From NCBI RefSeq assembly GCF_900156785.1, contig NZ_FTOP01000007.1, positions 124,001-188,000 on the forward strand: a stretch of DNA of 64,000 nt, given 5' to 3'. This document shows positions 46,325 to 53,963 of the stretch, piece by piece. A program made the translations under genes and the position numbers. The stretch's first letter is position 1. Every line of letters starts with the position of its first letter. Origin of the DNA: Belliella pelovolcani (lineage in GTDB: Bacteria > Bacteroidota > Bacteroidia > Cytophagales > Cyclobacteriaceae). The notes below the pieces were generated by a model that had not been told where the DNA came from, made no database searches, and was given only the letters and a program-made list of their open reading frames with translations.

Positions 46325-46984
46325 TTAAGATCTGATTTGTTTGATCAATGTCAAGGTAGTATTAATTTTCTCCTGAAGTATCTCATACTGTCCCGTCTTA
46401 ATGACTTCTTTGTCAAAAAGCTGAGAACCCATCCCTACACAGAATACGCCGGATGCGAACCATTCTGATAGATTCTCTTGCGAAGGTTCTACTCCTCCTG
46501 TCGGCATGATGCGTACATCAGGCATGATAGATTTTACTGCTTTGATAAATCCTGAACCAAGGAGATTCCCAGGGAAAGCCTTAATCAGCTTTGCTCCTAA
46601 AGATTTGGCTTGAAAAACCTCGGTCACTGTAGCACAACCTGGGACCCAAAGTAGTCCTTTCATATTACAAAAATGTGCTACTTCAGGGATTAGAGCAGGG
46701 GAAACAATAAAATCAGCACCAGCATGAATGAAATTTTGAGCATCTGCAACAGAAAATATAGTACCTATACCCAAGTACAAACCTTCAAATTGCTCACTGT
46801 AGATTTTAAGTGCTTTAAAAACCTCGAAGGCATTGGATTCGCGGTTGGTAAATTCAAAAACTCTAATTCCTGCTTCATAAGCAGCCCTCAATACTGATTT
46901 AGCAACTTCAATATCCTTATGATTGAATACTGGAATCATTCCAGTGTCTGACATGCTTTGAAGAATTTTGTTGTGGTGGGTCAT
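46325..46984 (-). CDS. eda: 2-dehydro-3-deoxyphosphogluconate (KDPG) aldolase
   Basis: A 219-residue class I aldolase cleaving KDPG to pyruvate and glyceraldehyde-3-phosphate, the last step of uronate breakdown. The Schiff-base Lys is in GAKLIKAFPGN (about 135-145), the base Glu in RVFEFTNRES (about 39-48), and the phosphate-binding loop in MPTGGVEPSQEN. Length is usual. It lies between kdgK and the TRAP genes; the 275-bp gap before it holds repeats but no convincing promoter. A 4-hydroxy-2-oxoglutarate aldolase activity is common in the family. Confidence 0.96.
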   Translation of the reverse strand: MTHHNKILQSMSDTGMIPVFNHKDIEVAKSVLRAAYEAGIRVFEFTNRESNAFEVFKALKIYSEQFEGLYLGIGTIFSVADAQNFIHAGADFIVSPALIPEVAHFCNMKGLLWVPGCATVTEVFQAKSLGAKLIKAFPGNLLGSGFIKAVKSIMPDVRIMPTGGVEPSQENLSEWFASGVFCVGMGSQLFDKEVIKTGQYEILQEKINTTLTLIKQIRS

Positions 46985-47000
46985 TGGTTTGTAGATTTCA

Positions 47001-47036
47001 GATTTTAGCCCCGAGGGATCGGGGAGATTTTAGATT
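47001..47036 (+). repeat. Dispersed hairpin repeat, copy A
   Basis: A 36-bp unit GATTTTAG-CCCCGAGGGATCGGGG-AGATTTTAGATT. Its centre is a 6-bp stem (CCCCGA / TCGGGG) with a GGGA loop. Near-identical copies lie at 50017-50052 and 52213-52248, and a diverged one at 52256-52288. It is placed just upstream of eda. Confidence 0.8.
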
Positions 47037-47155
47037 GAAAGATTATAAGATTTCATCCCGATTGACGAATTTGGAAATTAGACTGTTAGAAAGATCATGA
47101 TATTACTTAGAGAATCTTTTCGTCTCTACGGGCATAGAATTTTCACCTTTTTTTA

Positions 47156-47185
47156 ATGGCCACAAAGGCACGAAGACACGAAGGG
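47156..47185 (+). repeat. Short CACAAAGGCACGAAGACACGAAG-type intergenic repeat
   Basis: The stretch ACAAAGGCACGAAGACACGA is built of degenerate ACGAAG/ACAAAG units. This wording is familiar from intergenic repeats in various bacterial genomes, but only one copy occurs here, so the assignment is by recall. Confidence 0.35.
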
Positions 47186-47259
47186 ATTTTTTTGATTTGA
47201 TGACTATTAGTGATTCATCCTTTCTATTTCTTCCTTCATCCTTCTTATTTCCCCCCTCC

Positions 47260-48255
47260 TTACCTTAGGAGTTTGCCAACATGCTCTCCTCTGACCAAAG
47301 ATTTGACTTCTTCAAGGCTGACAAGGTTGGCGTCACCCAGAATGCTATGCTTCAGCACTGATGCAGCTACTCCAAATTCTAAAGCATCTTGATCAGATAG
47401 GTGAAGCAAGCCATAAATCAAACCTGCCATGTATGCATCTCCTCCTCCCACTCTATCTACGATATGGGTCATTTGATATTTTTTGGAGGAAAGTAGGACT
47501 TGCCCATTCCAGAGAAGGCCACTTAGTCCATTTTCAGAAGCAGATATTGAATCTCGTTCAGTAGTGGTAATGTATTTGATCTGAGGAAAATCCTTTTTGG
47601 CTTGAATGCAAGCTTGTTCATAATCATCCGCTTGAATATCCATACAATTTTCAAAGTCGGCCAAACCAGCAACAATGATCGATGTATACCTAATCAATTC
47701 AGGCATAACTTCAAGAGGTCCTTTACCATATTGCCAGAGATTTCTTCTGTAATTGATATCTCCACTGATCATAAGTCCCTTGGAAGAAGCTACTTTCAAA
47801 GCTGCCAAAGTCATATCAGCCGCACTTTGAGAAAGGGCAGGCGTGATTCCTGTCCAATGAAACCAATCCGCTCCGTCAAATACACTATCCCAATCTACTT
47901 GACTAGCATCAAATTTGGCAAAGGCGGAATCAAATCGATCATAGATGATTTTTGAAGCACGTTGCATGGCTCCATTTTCTAGAAAATAAAGCCCAAGCCT
48001 TCCCTCGGATTGATAAACGTAATCTGTCTTGACTCCTACTTGTCTCAAGTATTGGATAGCGGCCCTGCTTAAATCGTGGTCAGGAAAAGCTGTAACATGG
48101 TAAGTATCCAACCCCCATTGAGCCAAAGAAACAGCCACATTTGCTTCGGCACCACCATATACAATATTGAACTGATCGGCTTGAAGAAAACGCTCATGAC
48201 CGACTGTGCTCAATCGCATCATCACTTCCCCAAGGGTAATAACCTTCTTTTTCAT
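47260..48255 (-). CDS. kdgK: 2-dehydro-3-deoxygluconokinase (PfkB family)
   Basis: A 331-residue PfkB-type sugar kinase that phosphorylates KDG to KDPG. N-terminal motif: ITLGEVMMRLSTVGHERF and NIVYGGAEANVAVSLAQWG (about 29-47). The catalytic C-terminal signature reads DRVGGGDAYMAGLIYG (about 266-281), with Gly-Gly-Gly-Asp instead of the commoner Gly-Ala-Gly-Asp. Context with eda and uxaA fixes KDG as the likely substrate. It diverges from uxaA, and the shared gap holds a LacI-type operator, so both are probably induced together by a uronate or KDG-like signal. Confidence 0.94.
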   Translation of the reverse strand: MKKKVITLGEVMMRLSTVGHERFLQADQFNIVYGGAEANVAVSLAQWGLDTYHVTAFPDHDLSRAAIQYLRQVGVKTDYVYQSEGRLGLYFLENGAMQRASKIIYDRFDSAFAKFDASQVDWDSVFDGADWFHWTGITPALSQSAADMTLAALKVASSKGLMISGDINYRRNLWQYGKGPLEVMPELIRYTSIIVAGLADFENCMDIQADDYEQACIQAKKDFPQIKYITTTERDSISASENGLSGLLWNGQVLLSSKKYQMTHIVDRVGGGDAYMAGLIYGLLHLSDQDALEFGVAASVLKHSILGDANLVSLEEVKSLVRGEHVGKLLR

Positions 48256-48320
48256 TATTTTTTATTTCTGGGAGTTAAATTACTACGATAGAATTTTTTT
48301 TTCCTTTTCTTTTGCATAAA

Positions 48321-48340
48321 TTGTGCAATCGATTGCGCAA
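48321..48340. promoter_or_regulatory. LacI-type operator in the uxaA/kdgK divergent promoter
   Basis: TTGTGCAATCGATTGCGCAA is a 20-bp palindrome with one mismatch per arm and a central CG. It ends 17 bp before the uxaA ATG and lies 65 bp before kdgK. The core GCAATCGATTGC recurs exactly upstream of the pectin SusC gene at 60829-60848. Confidence 0.75.
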
Positions 48341-48357
48341 TATAAACAAAAAAATTA

Positions 48358-50004
48358 ATGAACCATAAGTTTTTACAAATTCATCCTGATGACAATGTGT
48401 TGGTAGCTTTGACCGATTTGGAAGCGGGAAACATTGTCAATTTCAAAGGAAATGATATACTGCTCAAAAACCAAATTACTGCCAAGCATAAGTTTGCAAT
48501 AAGCCCAATTGCTCAAGGTAATTATGTCTATATGTATGGATCAATCGTCGGCAAGGCAGTCAGTGATATTGACGCAGGCGAAGTCCTAACAACTACAAAT
48601 GTGCATCATGAAGCCAATTCTTTCAGTGAAAAAACAGAGACAACAGGATGGATTAGTCCTGATATTAGCAGGTTTGCAAATCGCACCTTCAATGGCTTCC
48701 ACCGTAAAGATGGGCAAGTAGGAACTGCCAATTATTGGATAGTGATTCCATTGGTTTTCTGTGAAAATAGAAATGTGGAAGTCATCAAAGACGCCTTTGT
48801 AGAAGAGCTTGGTTTCAGCAAACCTAACCCTTTCAAAAGCCTTGTGCAACAAATGGCCAGTTTGTACAAATCAGGAAATAAAGCTGCTATTTCCAGTCTC
48901 CAAGTAGAAGAAGTTCTAGCTGAAAATGAGCAGCGAATTTTCAAAAATATAGATGGTATCAAATTCCTGACTCATCAAGGTGGCTGTGGTGGCATCAGAC
49001 AAGATTCCGATACGCTATGCGCCCTGCTTGCTGGATACATCAACAATCCTAATGTAGCTGGAGCCACGGTGTTGAGTCTTGGTTGTCAAAATGCCCAGCC
49101 TGCCATTCTCCAAGAAAAAATTAATCAAATTAATCCTCATCTCGAAAAGCCTGTGATCTTACTAGAGCAGCAAAAAGAAGGTACTGAGCAACATTTGCTT
49201 TCTCAAGCAATCAAGCAAACCTTCCTTGCTATGGCTGAGGTCGATCAGGAAGAGCGGAAACCTGCACCATTGAGCAAATTGACCATAGGGCTAGAATGTG
49301 GAGGGTCTGATGGATTTTCTGGTATTTCCGCCAATCCAGCAGTAGGTCACGTCTCAGATTTGTTAGTGGCATTGGGAGGCAAGACTATACTTTCAGAGTT
49401 TCCAGAACTCTGTGGGGTAGAGCAAGAATTGATCAATCGATGTGTGAATCACGACATTGCCAAAAGATTCAGCAAATTGATGGTAGCTTATGCTGCATCA
49501 GCAGAAGCAGTAGGCTCAGGTTTTGATATGAACCCTTCACCTGGCAATATCAAAGATGGTTTGATCACTGATGCCATGAAGTCATCTGGTGCAGCCAAAA
49601 AGGGAGGCAATTCCCCCGTAGTAGATGTATTGGATTATGGAGAATATGTCACCAAACCAGGTTTGAATCTACTCTGCACCCCAGGTAATGACGTAGAGAG
49701 CACTACTGCAATGGCTGGCTCAGGAGCTAATATTATTCTTTTCACCACTGGACTAGGCACTCCGACGGGAAACCCCGTGACTCCTGTTATCAAGGTCTCT
49801 TCAAATACCAAACTCGCAGAAAGAATGCCCGACATCATCGATGTGGATACAGGTGGAATCATATCAGGTGAAAAAACAATCCCAGAAATGGGCGAAGAAA
49901 TGCTAGAGTTTATCATCCAAGTAGCTAGCGGTAAAGTCAAAACCAAAGCTCAAAAATTAGGTCAAGATGATTTTATTCCTTGGAAAAGAGGGGTGTCTTT
50001 GTAG
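48358..50004 (+). CDS. uxaA: Altronate dehydratase
   Basis: A 548-residue enzyme that dehydrates D-altronate to KDG. An N-terminal SAF-type domain (about 1-90) is joined to the metal-dependent dehydratase domain. Characteristic stretches are FNGFHRKDGQVGTANYW (about 112-128), THQGGCGGIRQDS (about 204-216), LSLGCQNAQPA, TIGLECGGSDGFSGISANPA (about 311-330) and GTPTGNPVTPVIKVSSN. Both parts usually seen in UxaA are present and the length is normal. It is transcribed away from kdgK from the shared operator region. Its substrate would come from UxaC and UxaB, neither of which is in the window. Confidence 0.97.
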   Translation: MNHKFLQIHPDDNVLVALTDLEAGNIVNFKGNDILLKNQITAKHKFAISPIAQGNYVYMYGSIVGKAVSDIDAGEVLTTTNVHHEANSFSEKTETTGWISPDISRFANRTFNGFHRKDGQVGTANYWIVIPLVFCENRNVEVIKDAFVEELGFSKPNPFKSLVQQMASLYKSGNKAAISSLQVEEVLAENEQRIFKNIDGIKFLTHQGGCGGIRQDSDTLCALLAGYINNPNVAGATVLSLGCQNAQPAILQEKINQINPHLEKPVILLEQQKEGTEQHLLSQAIKQTFLAMAEVDQEERKPAPLSKLTIGLECGGSDGFSGISANPAVGHVSDLLVALGGKTILSEFPELCGVEQELINRCVNHDIAKRFSKLMVAYAASAEAVGSGFDMNPSPGNIKDGLITDAMKSSGAAKKGGNSPVVDVLDYGEYVTKPGLNLLCTPGNDVESTTAMAGSGANIILFTTGLGTPTGNPVTPVIKVSSNTKLAERMPDIIDVDTGGIISGEKTIPEMGEEMLEFIIQVASGKVKTKAQKLGQDDFIPWKRGVSL

Positions 50005-50016
50005 GAAATAACTGGA

Positions 50017-50052
50017 GATTGTAGCCCCGAGGGATCGGGGAGATTGTAGATT
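50017..50052 (+). repeat. Dispersed hairpin repeat, copy B
   Basis: GATTGTAG-CCCCGAGGGATCGGGG-AGATTGTAGATT begins 13 nt after the uxaA stop. It differs from copy A at only two positions. The hairpin core is identical. Confidence 0.8.
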
Positions 50053-50111
50053 ATAAAAAATGCCAAGTGTTAAGCATTGAAGGTCTTGATACTTGGCATA
50101 TTTTCATTGTA

Positions 50112-50378
50112 TAGGGCTTGCTGAAAAAGTCTCAGATATGCAAGGTTCAAAGCGGGCGAATGAAGATGTATACCTATACTTCGAATGAGCCAAATGAAGA
50201 AGATGGCATGCCTGAGACTAGCTTGAAAATTTCGAGTTTTGAAATTTTCAGGAACAAGGAAGTCAAGGTAGATCATTGAATAAGCTTGCACCTGCTTAAA
50301 AGAAAACACTTTATAAACGAGGTATTCTTCAAAATTTAAAGAATTTATTCTCCAGCTGGCATTTTTCAGCATGCCCTA
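50112..50378. mobile_element. MITE-like element with terminal inverted repeats
   Basis: The ends TAGGGCTTGCTGAAAAA (50112-50128) and TTTTTCAGCATGCCCTA (50362-50378) are inverted repeats matching at 16 of 17 positions. Internal inverted repeats occur as well: AGTCTCAG (50129-50136) with CTGAGACT (50212-50219), and GAAAATTTC with GAAATTTTC near 50225-50250. It has no transposase gene. The structure suggests a non-autonomous element or the remnant of an IS with this terminus. Confidence 0.6.
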
Positions 50379-50395
50379 TCTAGTGATAAGCACTT

Positions 50396-50683
50396 CTATA
50401 CACTCTCCACCACGAGCATCTTACCATGGGAAGCTTGATGCCGGATTTTTTTGGCAATAGTATATTGCTCTGAAGACCACCATTCTTTGGCTCTAGCTAC
50501 GGAAGGGAACTCCAAAACCACAAAACGCTGAGGGTTCCAGTCGCCTTCTAAGGACTCTGTCTGAGCTCCTCTGACTACAAAACGACCTCCAAAAGCCTCA
50601 ACTGCTGGTAAACTTAGTTTTTTGTACTCCTCGTACATTTCAGGATCATGAATTTCTACTTCTACTACTACAAGTGCTGGCAT
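50396..50683 (-). CDS. DUF1330 domain protein
   Basis: A 95-residue protein of the DUF1330 family (ferredoxin-like, dimeric alpha/beta-barrel type). It matches the usual pattern: VVVEVEIHDPEMYEEYKK at the start, GGRFVVRGAQTESLEGDW in the middle and FPSVARAKEWWSSEQY before the C-terminus. Family length is about 95. Its biochemical role is unknown. It lies between the MITE-like element and a pectate lyase gene, 104 bp downstream of the latter on the same strand, and may be a bystander rather than part of the pectin set. Confidence 0.9.
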   Translation of the reverse strand: MPALVVVEVEIHDPEMYEEYKKLSLPAVEAFGGRFVVRGAQTESLEGDWNPQRFVVLEFPSVARAKEWWSSEQYTIAKKIRHQASHGKMLVVESV

Positions 50684-50787
50684 GAGAATTTTAGATTTAT
50701 GAATTAAGATTTTAAAATGAAGATAGTTCAGTATGAATAAGATTACAAATCCTGTTCATCTAGTTTAGAAATTGCATATTTCAAAAA

Positions 50788-52170
50788 TTAATCCCTACCT
50801 AAAATTACTCCTTTTGGATATAAATGATTCACTAGACTATTGAGGTATATTTCCAAATTGGTGTATTTTGGGTGCAAGTCATTGGCATTGGCATCCGCTG
50901 GCTCTCTTGGATCCAAACCATTTTCTACTTCCCAAAGATCTGGGATTCCGTCTTGATCAGAATCTACCAAGCTTTCACCTTTATTCAAGATAGGCCAGGC
51001 TCCTACTTCTGTCTGAGAATCAATGATGCCATTTTTATTTCTTCCAAATTCACTTTCTCCAGTCCTTGCCTCTTGAGTAAGCCTTTGATCGACTTGATCT
51101 CTCGACAGACTTGCTCCAGCGAAAGTCAATACAGATTCAAATGCCTCCTTTGCGGTTTCTTGAAACTCCAAAACACTAGGATAAGGTCTCTTGACCAAAA
51201 CTTTGCCAGCTGATACGCCATGAACTCCTAGTGAATTATCGGCTGAAACTTCCTTGCTTCCAGCCACTATATTTCCTTGAATAAAGAAGGTACCAAACGG
51301 CTCATAAGGCTCAATGATCCTCGTCTGATTAGACTGAGTAGCTGGCCCAGGTTTGTAATAATTATTTACGATGTTATGCATTCCGAGCTCTCCAGCATAA
51401 GAACTGTTGCTTTTCCAGTTATAGATCACATTGTTTCTGAAATCTACAATTTCCAAATCAGGCTGCTTATGGTATCTTGAGCCATTGAACCTAGGAAGGC
51501 GACTATTGTGATTAGAAACCAAGTTATGGTGAAAAGTAGCTTTCATCCCTCCCCAAATACCGCCATAACCATGATCTCCTTTGGCATGTACAGATTTGTT
51601 AAGACTTTCTGAAATAATCGACCATTGTAGGGTGAAGTTTTCATTGTCATAAAATGACCCACATTCATCTGTAGCCCAGCTTAAGGAGCAATGATCGATG
51701 ATGATATTCTTATTCCTGATTGCACTCATGGCATCATCTTCCACTTCATACAGGTCTCCTAGTCTACTTCTGATAAAGCGAATAATGACATTGTCTGCTT
51801 TTATTTTGAGAGGATAGTTTTGTAGCGTAATCCCATCACCTGGTGCTGATTGACCGGCTATGGTGAGGTCTCCATTGTTGATATCCAGTTCAGATTTCAA
51901 TTCAATATTTCCTGCTACTGCAAAAACAATTGTTCGCGGGCCATGCTTTCTAATCGCCTCTCTCAATGACCCTGGCCCATCATCTGCTAGGGAGGTTACT
52001 ATATACACAGCTCCTCCACGCCCTCCAGTCGTATATTTACCAAAACCATCTGCCCCTGGAAAAGACAAAACTTGTTCAGTCTCTAGCGCAGCAGTGTCCT
52101 TTTCCAGAACCTGTGCTTTACATGCAGATGATATGAAAATCAATATTAAAAGTAAGATGTGGCGATTCAT
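50788..52170 (-). CDS. PL1 family pectate lyase, lipoprotein
   Basis: A 460-residue secreted lyase with a short lipobox (ISSACKA, Cys17). The parallel beta-helix begins at FPGADGFGKYTTGGRGG (about 37-53). Calcium and active-site motifs are IIIDHCSLSWATDE (about 156-169) and HHNLVSNHNSRLPRF (about 214-228), the latter with the catalytic Arg. A dockerin-like acidic segment, DSDQDGIPDLWEVENGLDP, lies near the C-terminus and may bind calcium. It cleaves de-esterified homogalacturonan by beta-elimination. It is a paralogue of the lyase at 52412-53881. It is separated from it by repeats, so it may have its own transcript. Confidence 0.94.
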   Translation of the reverse strand: MNRHILLLILIFISSACKAQVLEKDTAALETEQVLSFPGADGFGKYTTGGRGGAVYIVTSLADDGPGSLREAIRKHGPRTIVFAVAGNIELKSELDINNGDLTIAGQSAPGDGITLQNYPLKIKADNVIIRFIRSRLGDLYEVEDDAMSAIRNKNIIIDHCSLSWATDECGSFYDNENFTLQWSIISESLNKSVHAKGDHGYGGIWGGMKATFHHNLVSNHNSRLPRFNGSRYHKQPDLEIVDFRNNVIYNWKSNSSYAGELGMHNIVNNYYKPGPATQSNQTRIIEPYEPFGTFFIQGNIVAGSKEVSADNSLGVHGVSAGKVLVKRPYPSVLEFQETAKEAFESVLTFAGASLSRDQVDQRLTQEARTGESEFGRNKNGIIDSQTEVGAWPILNKGESLVDSDQDGIPDLWEVENGLDPREPADANANDLHPKYTNLEIYLNSLVNHLYPKGVILGRD

Positions 52171-52212
52171 AGAGGTTGGACAATTGACTTAATATATAAG
52201 GTTTGGATTGTA

Positions 52213-52248
52213 GATTTTAGCACCGAGGGATCGGGGAGATACTAGATT
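52213..52248 (+). repeat. Dispersed hairpin repeat, copy C
   Basis: GATTTTAG-CACCGAGGGATCGGGG-AGATACTAGATT lies between the two pectate lyase genes. It has a few changes from copies A and B, including one that breaks the outermost part of the stem. Confidence 0.7.
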
Positions 52249-52255
52249 TTGGGTG

Positions 52256-52288
52256 GTTACCCCTGAGGGGTTGGAGAGATTGTAGATT
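52256..52288 (+). repeat. Dispersed hairpin repeat, diverged copy D
   Basis: GGTTACCCCTGAGGGGTTGG-AGAGATTGTAGATT stands in tandem about 40 bp after copy C. The right flank is conserved. The centre has changed to CCCC-TGA-GGGG, which still forms a hairpin. Confidence 0.5.
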
Positions 52289-52411
52289 GGGTATGTTGCT
52301 AAATGCACTGATTCTGGGCGAGAACTATTTTTACTTTTTTCTTTGCTTCTTAGGCACCTTCCAACCCTTAGCAAACACTCCTTTAACCTAATTAACTCAA
52401 TCAACTAATAA

Positions 52412-53881
52412 CTAATTCCCTTCATCCTTCCCATACTGTTTTTCTGTGATTGCTTTGACAAGGCTATTGATATACACTTCTATGTTATCATAAGCTGTAC
52501 TTAGATTTCTTTCTTTGGCATCATCCTTATTAGGATCTAAGCCATTGGCTTTTTCCCAATCATCGGGTATGCCATCACCATCTGTGTCCAAGGGTGCAGG
52601 TAGACTTGACAACATCGGCCAGCCTCCTACATCATCCTGACTATCTATCAGGCCATTGGTACTACCACGTGATCCTTCGGCAGTGTAGTTACCTTGCTTG
52701 ACATCTGCAAGGATCCTGATATCTACTGCATCTCTGTGATGGCTAGCTCCGCCATAAGCCAATATTTTTTCAAACGCTTCCTCTGCATTGTGATTGAAGC
52801 TCAAGTTGCCAAATGGTAATGGATTATCCAATTTTAGATTGTTTTTATCTGTCACAGTGCCTTGCTTTGCCACGACTCCGAGCCAATTGTCATTGGTGAT
52901 ATTGGAATTGCCATGAAATACATTGCCCGCAACATAAAACTTCCCATAACCGAAAATAGGGGCACTATTAGAGGCTTGTTTGTATGCATTGAGGAACAAG
53001 TTTTTGTTTTTAGTTGCTGGACCAGGTTTATAATAGTTGTTCACCAAATTGAAAGTCCCTGCTTCACCACCATAAGAAGCATCAGTTCCCCAATTGTAGA
53101 TGACATTATTTCTAAAATCCACCACTCCTCTCAAATCCTCTGCCCTGTTGTTGTTATTGTAAACTCCCGGATGGTCAAATCTCGGATTACGGTTGTCATG
53201 ATGTGCCAAGAGATTGTGATGAAAGCTGGCATTTTTCCCTCCCCATATACCGCCGTAGCCATGTAAACCCTTTTCATGAATCGAATTGGTCAGGCTTTCC
53301 GAAAGGATGCACCATTGCATGGTGAAGTTTTCATTGCCATAAAAAGAAGCTGCCTCATCCGTGGACCAGGACATGGAGCAGTGGTCGATGATGATATTTT
53401 TCTTGTACCTTCCTTCCATAGCATCTGCTTCAGCACCGCCTTTGTCTCCAAGTCGGAATCTTAAAAACCGAATGATGACATTATCGGCATTTACAATCAA
53501 GGATTGATTTTTCAAAGTAATACCATCTCCTGGGGCAGTCTGTCCCGCGATGGTGACATTGCCATTGCTGATGGTAATAGGACTTCCTAATTCTATATAA
53601 CCTGACACCTCAAATATGATAATTCTCGGCCCGGGAGTAATGATGGCTTGTCTCAAGGAGCCTGGTCCACTGTCATTGAGGTTGGTTACCTTGATCACCC
53701 TTCCTCCCCTACCTCCTGTAGTTTTATTTCCGAATCCCTCAGCCCCTGGAAATGCAAAAGCCTCTTCTTGGATTGGATCAAAGACTTGGATAGGCTCCTC
53801 TTCAATAGGCTCAATTTCCCCTCTTTCCGAACACGAAAAAAAGATGAAAAAGAAGAAAAGGGGTAATAGTAATTTTTTCAT
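52412..53881 (-). CDS. PL1 family pectate lyase, lipoprotein
   Basis: About 489 residues from ATG 53881, which gives a perfect lipoprotein signal (MKKLLLPLFFFF then FFSCSE). A longer frame from 53959 would add 26 residues with no signal logic and crosses a hairpin, so it is rejected. The beta-helix starts at FPGAEGFGNKTTGGRGG. Catalytic motifs are IIIDHCSMSWSTDEAASF and HHNLLAHHDNRNPRFDHPG. The C-terminus carries DTDGDGIPDDWEKANGLDP, a calcium-loop segment as in its paralogue. It belongs to the SusC-SusD-SGBP operon and starts 82 nt after the SGBP stop. It degrades polygalacturonate at the surface or in the periplasm. Confidence 0.95.
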   Translation of the reverse strand: MKKLLLPLFFFFIFFSCSERGEIEPIEEEPIQVFDPIQEEAFAFPGAEGFGNKTTGGRGGRVIKVTNLNDSGPGSLRQAIITPGPRIIIFEVSGYIELGSPITISNGNVTIAGQTAPGDGITLKNQSLIVNADNVIIRFLRFRLGDKGGAEADAMEGRYKKNIIIDHCSMSWSTDEAASFYGNENFTMQWCILSESLTNSIHEKGLHGYGGIWGGKNASFHHNLLAHHDNRNPRFDHPGVYNNNNRAEDLRGVVDFRNNVIYNWGTDASYGGEAGTFNLVNNYYKPGPATKNKNLFLNAYKQASNSAPIFGYGKFYVAGNVFHGNSNITNDNWLGVVAKQGTVTDKNNLKLDNPLPFGNLSFNHNAEEAFEKILAYGGASHHRDAVDIRILADVKQGNYTAEGSRGSTNGLIDSQDDVGGWPMLSSLPAPLDTDGDGIPDDWEKANGLDPNKDDAKERNLSTAYDNIEVYINSLVKAITEKQYGKDEGN

Positions 53882-53894
53882 TTTAAGAGAAATA

Positions 53895-53933
53895 AGGCTA
53901 TGAAAAAACAGGAATGCTGTCCTCTCATAGCCT
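53895..53933 (-). other. Hairpin just upstream of the pectate lyase start
   Basis: A perfect 9-bp stem (AGGCTATGA / TCATAGCCT) encloses a 21-nt loop. It ends 13 nt before the pectate lyase ATG. Its place between the binding-protein and enzyme genes suggests control of translation, attenuation or mRNA stability. Confidence 0.6.
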
Positions 53934-53963
53934 AGAGGTTTGTAATTCAAACAAAACAACTAT

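Larger units (their letters stand above)
50005..50395. other. Repeat-filled gap between uxaA and the DUF1330 gene
   Basis: This converging-gene spacer holds copy B of the hairpin repeat (50017-50052) and a 267-bp MITE-like element (50112-50378). The 100-codon frame across the element looks non-coding. No clear terminator was found for uxaA apart from the repeat hairpin. Confidence 0.6.

Noticed and set aside
50070-50372. 100-residue frame on the minus strand
   Set aside because: It lies mostly inside the MITE-like element and is explained by its inverted repeats.
47001-52288. Repeats considered as a CRISPR array
   Set aside because: Copies are in separate gaps with genes between them, without regular spacers or cas genes.
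53882-53959. 26-residue upstream extension of the second pectate lyase
   Set aside because: The extension hides the lipoprotein signal and spans a stable hairpin; ATG 53881 gives a perfect signal sequence.
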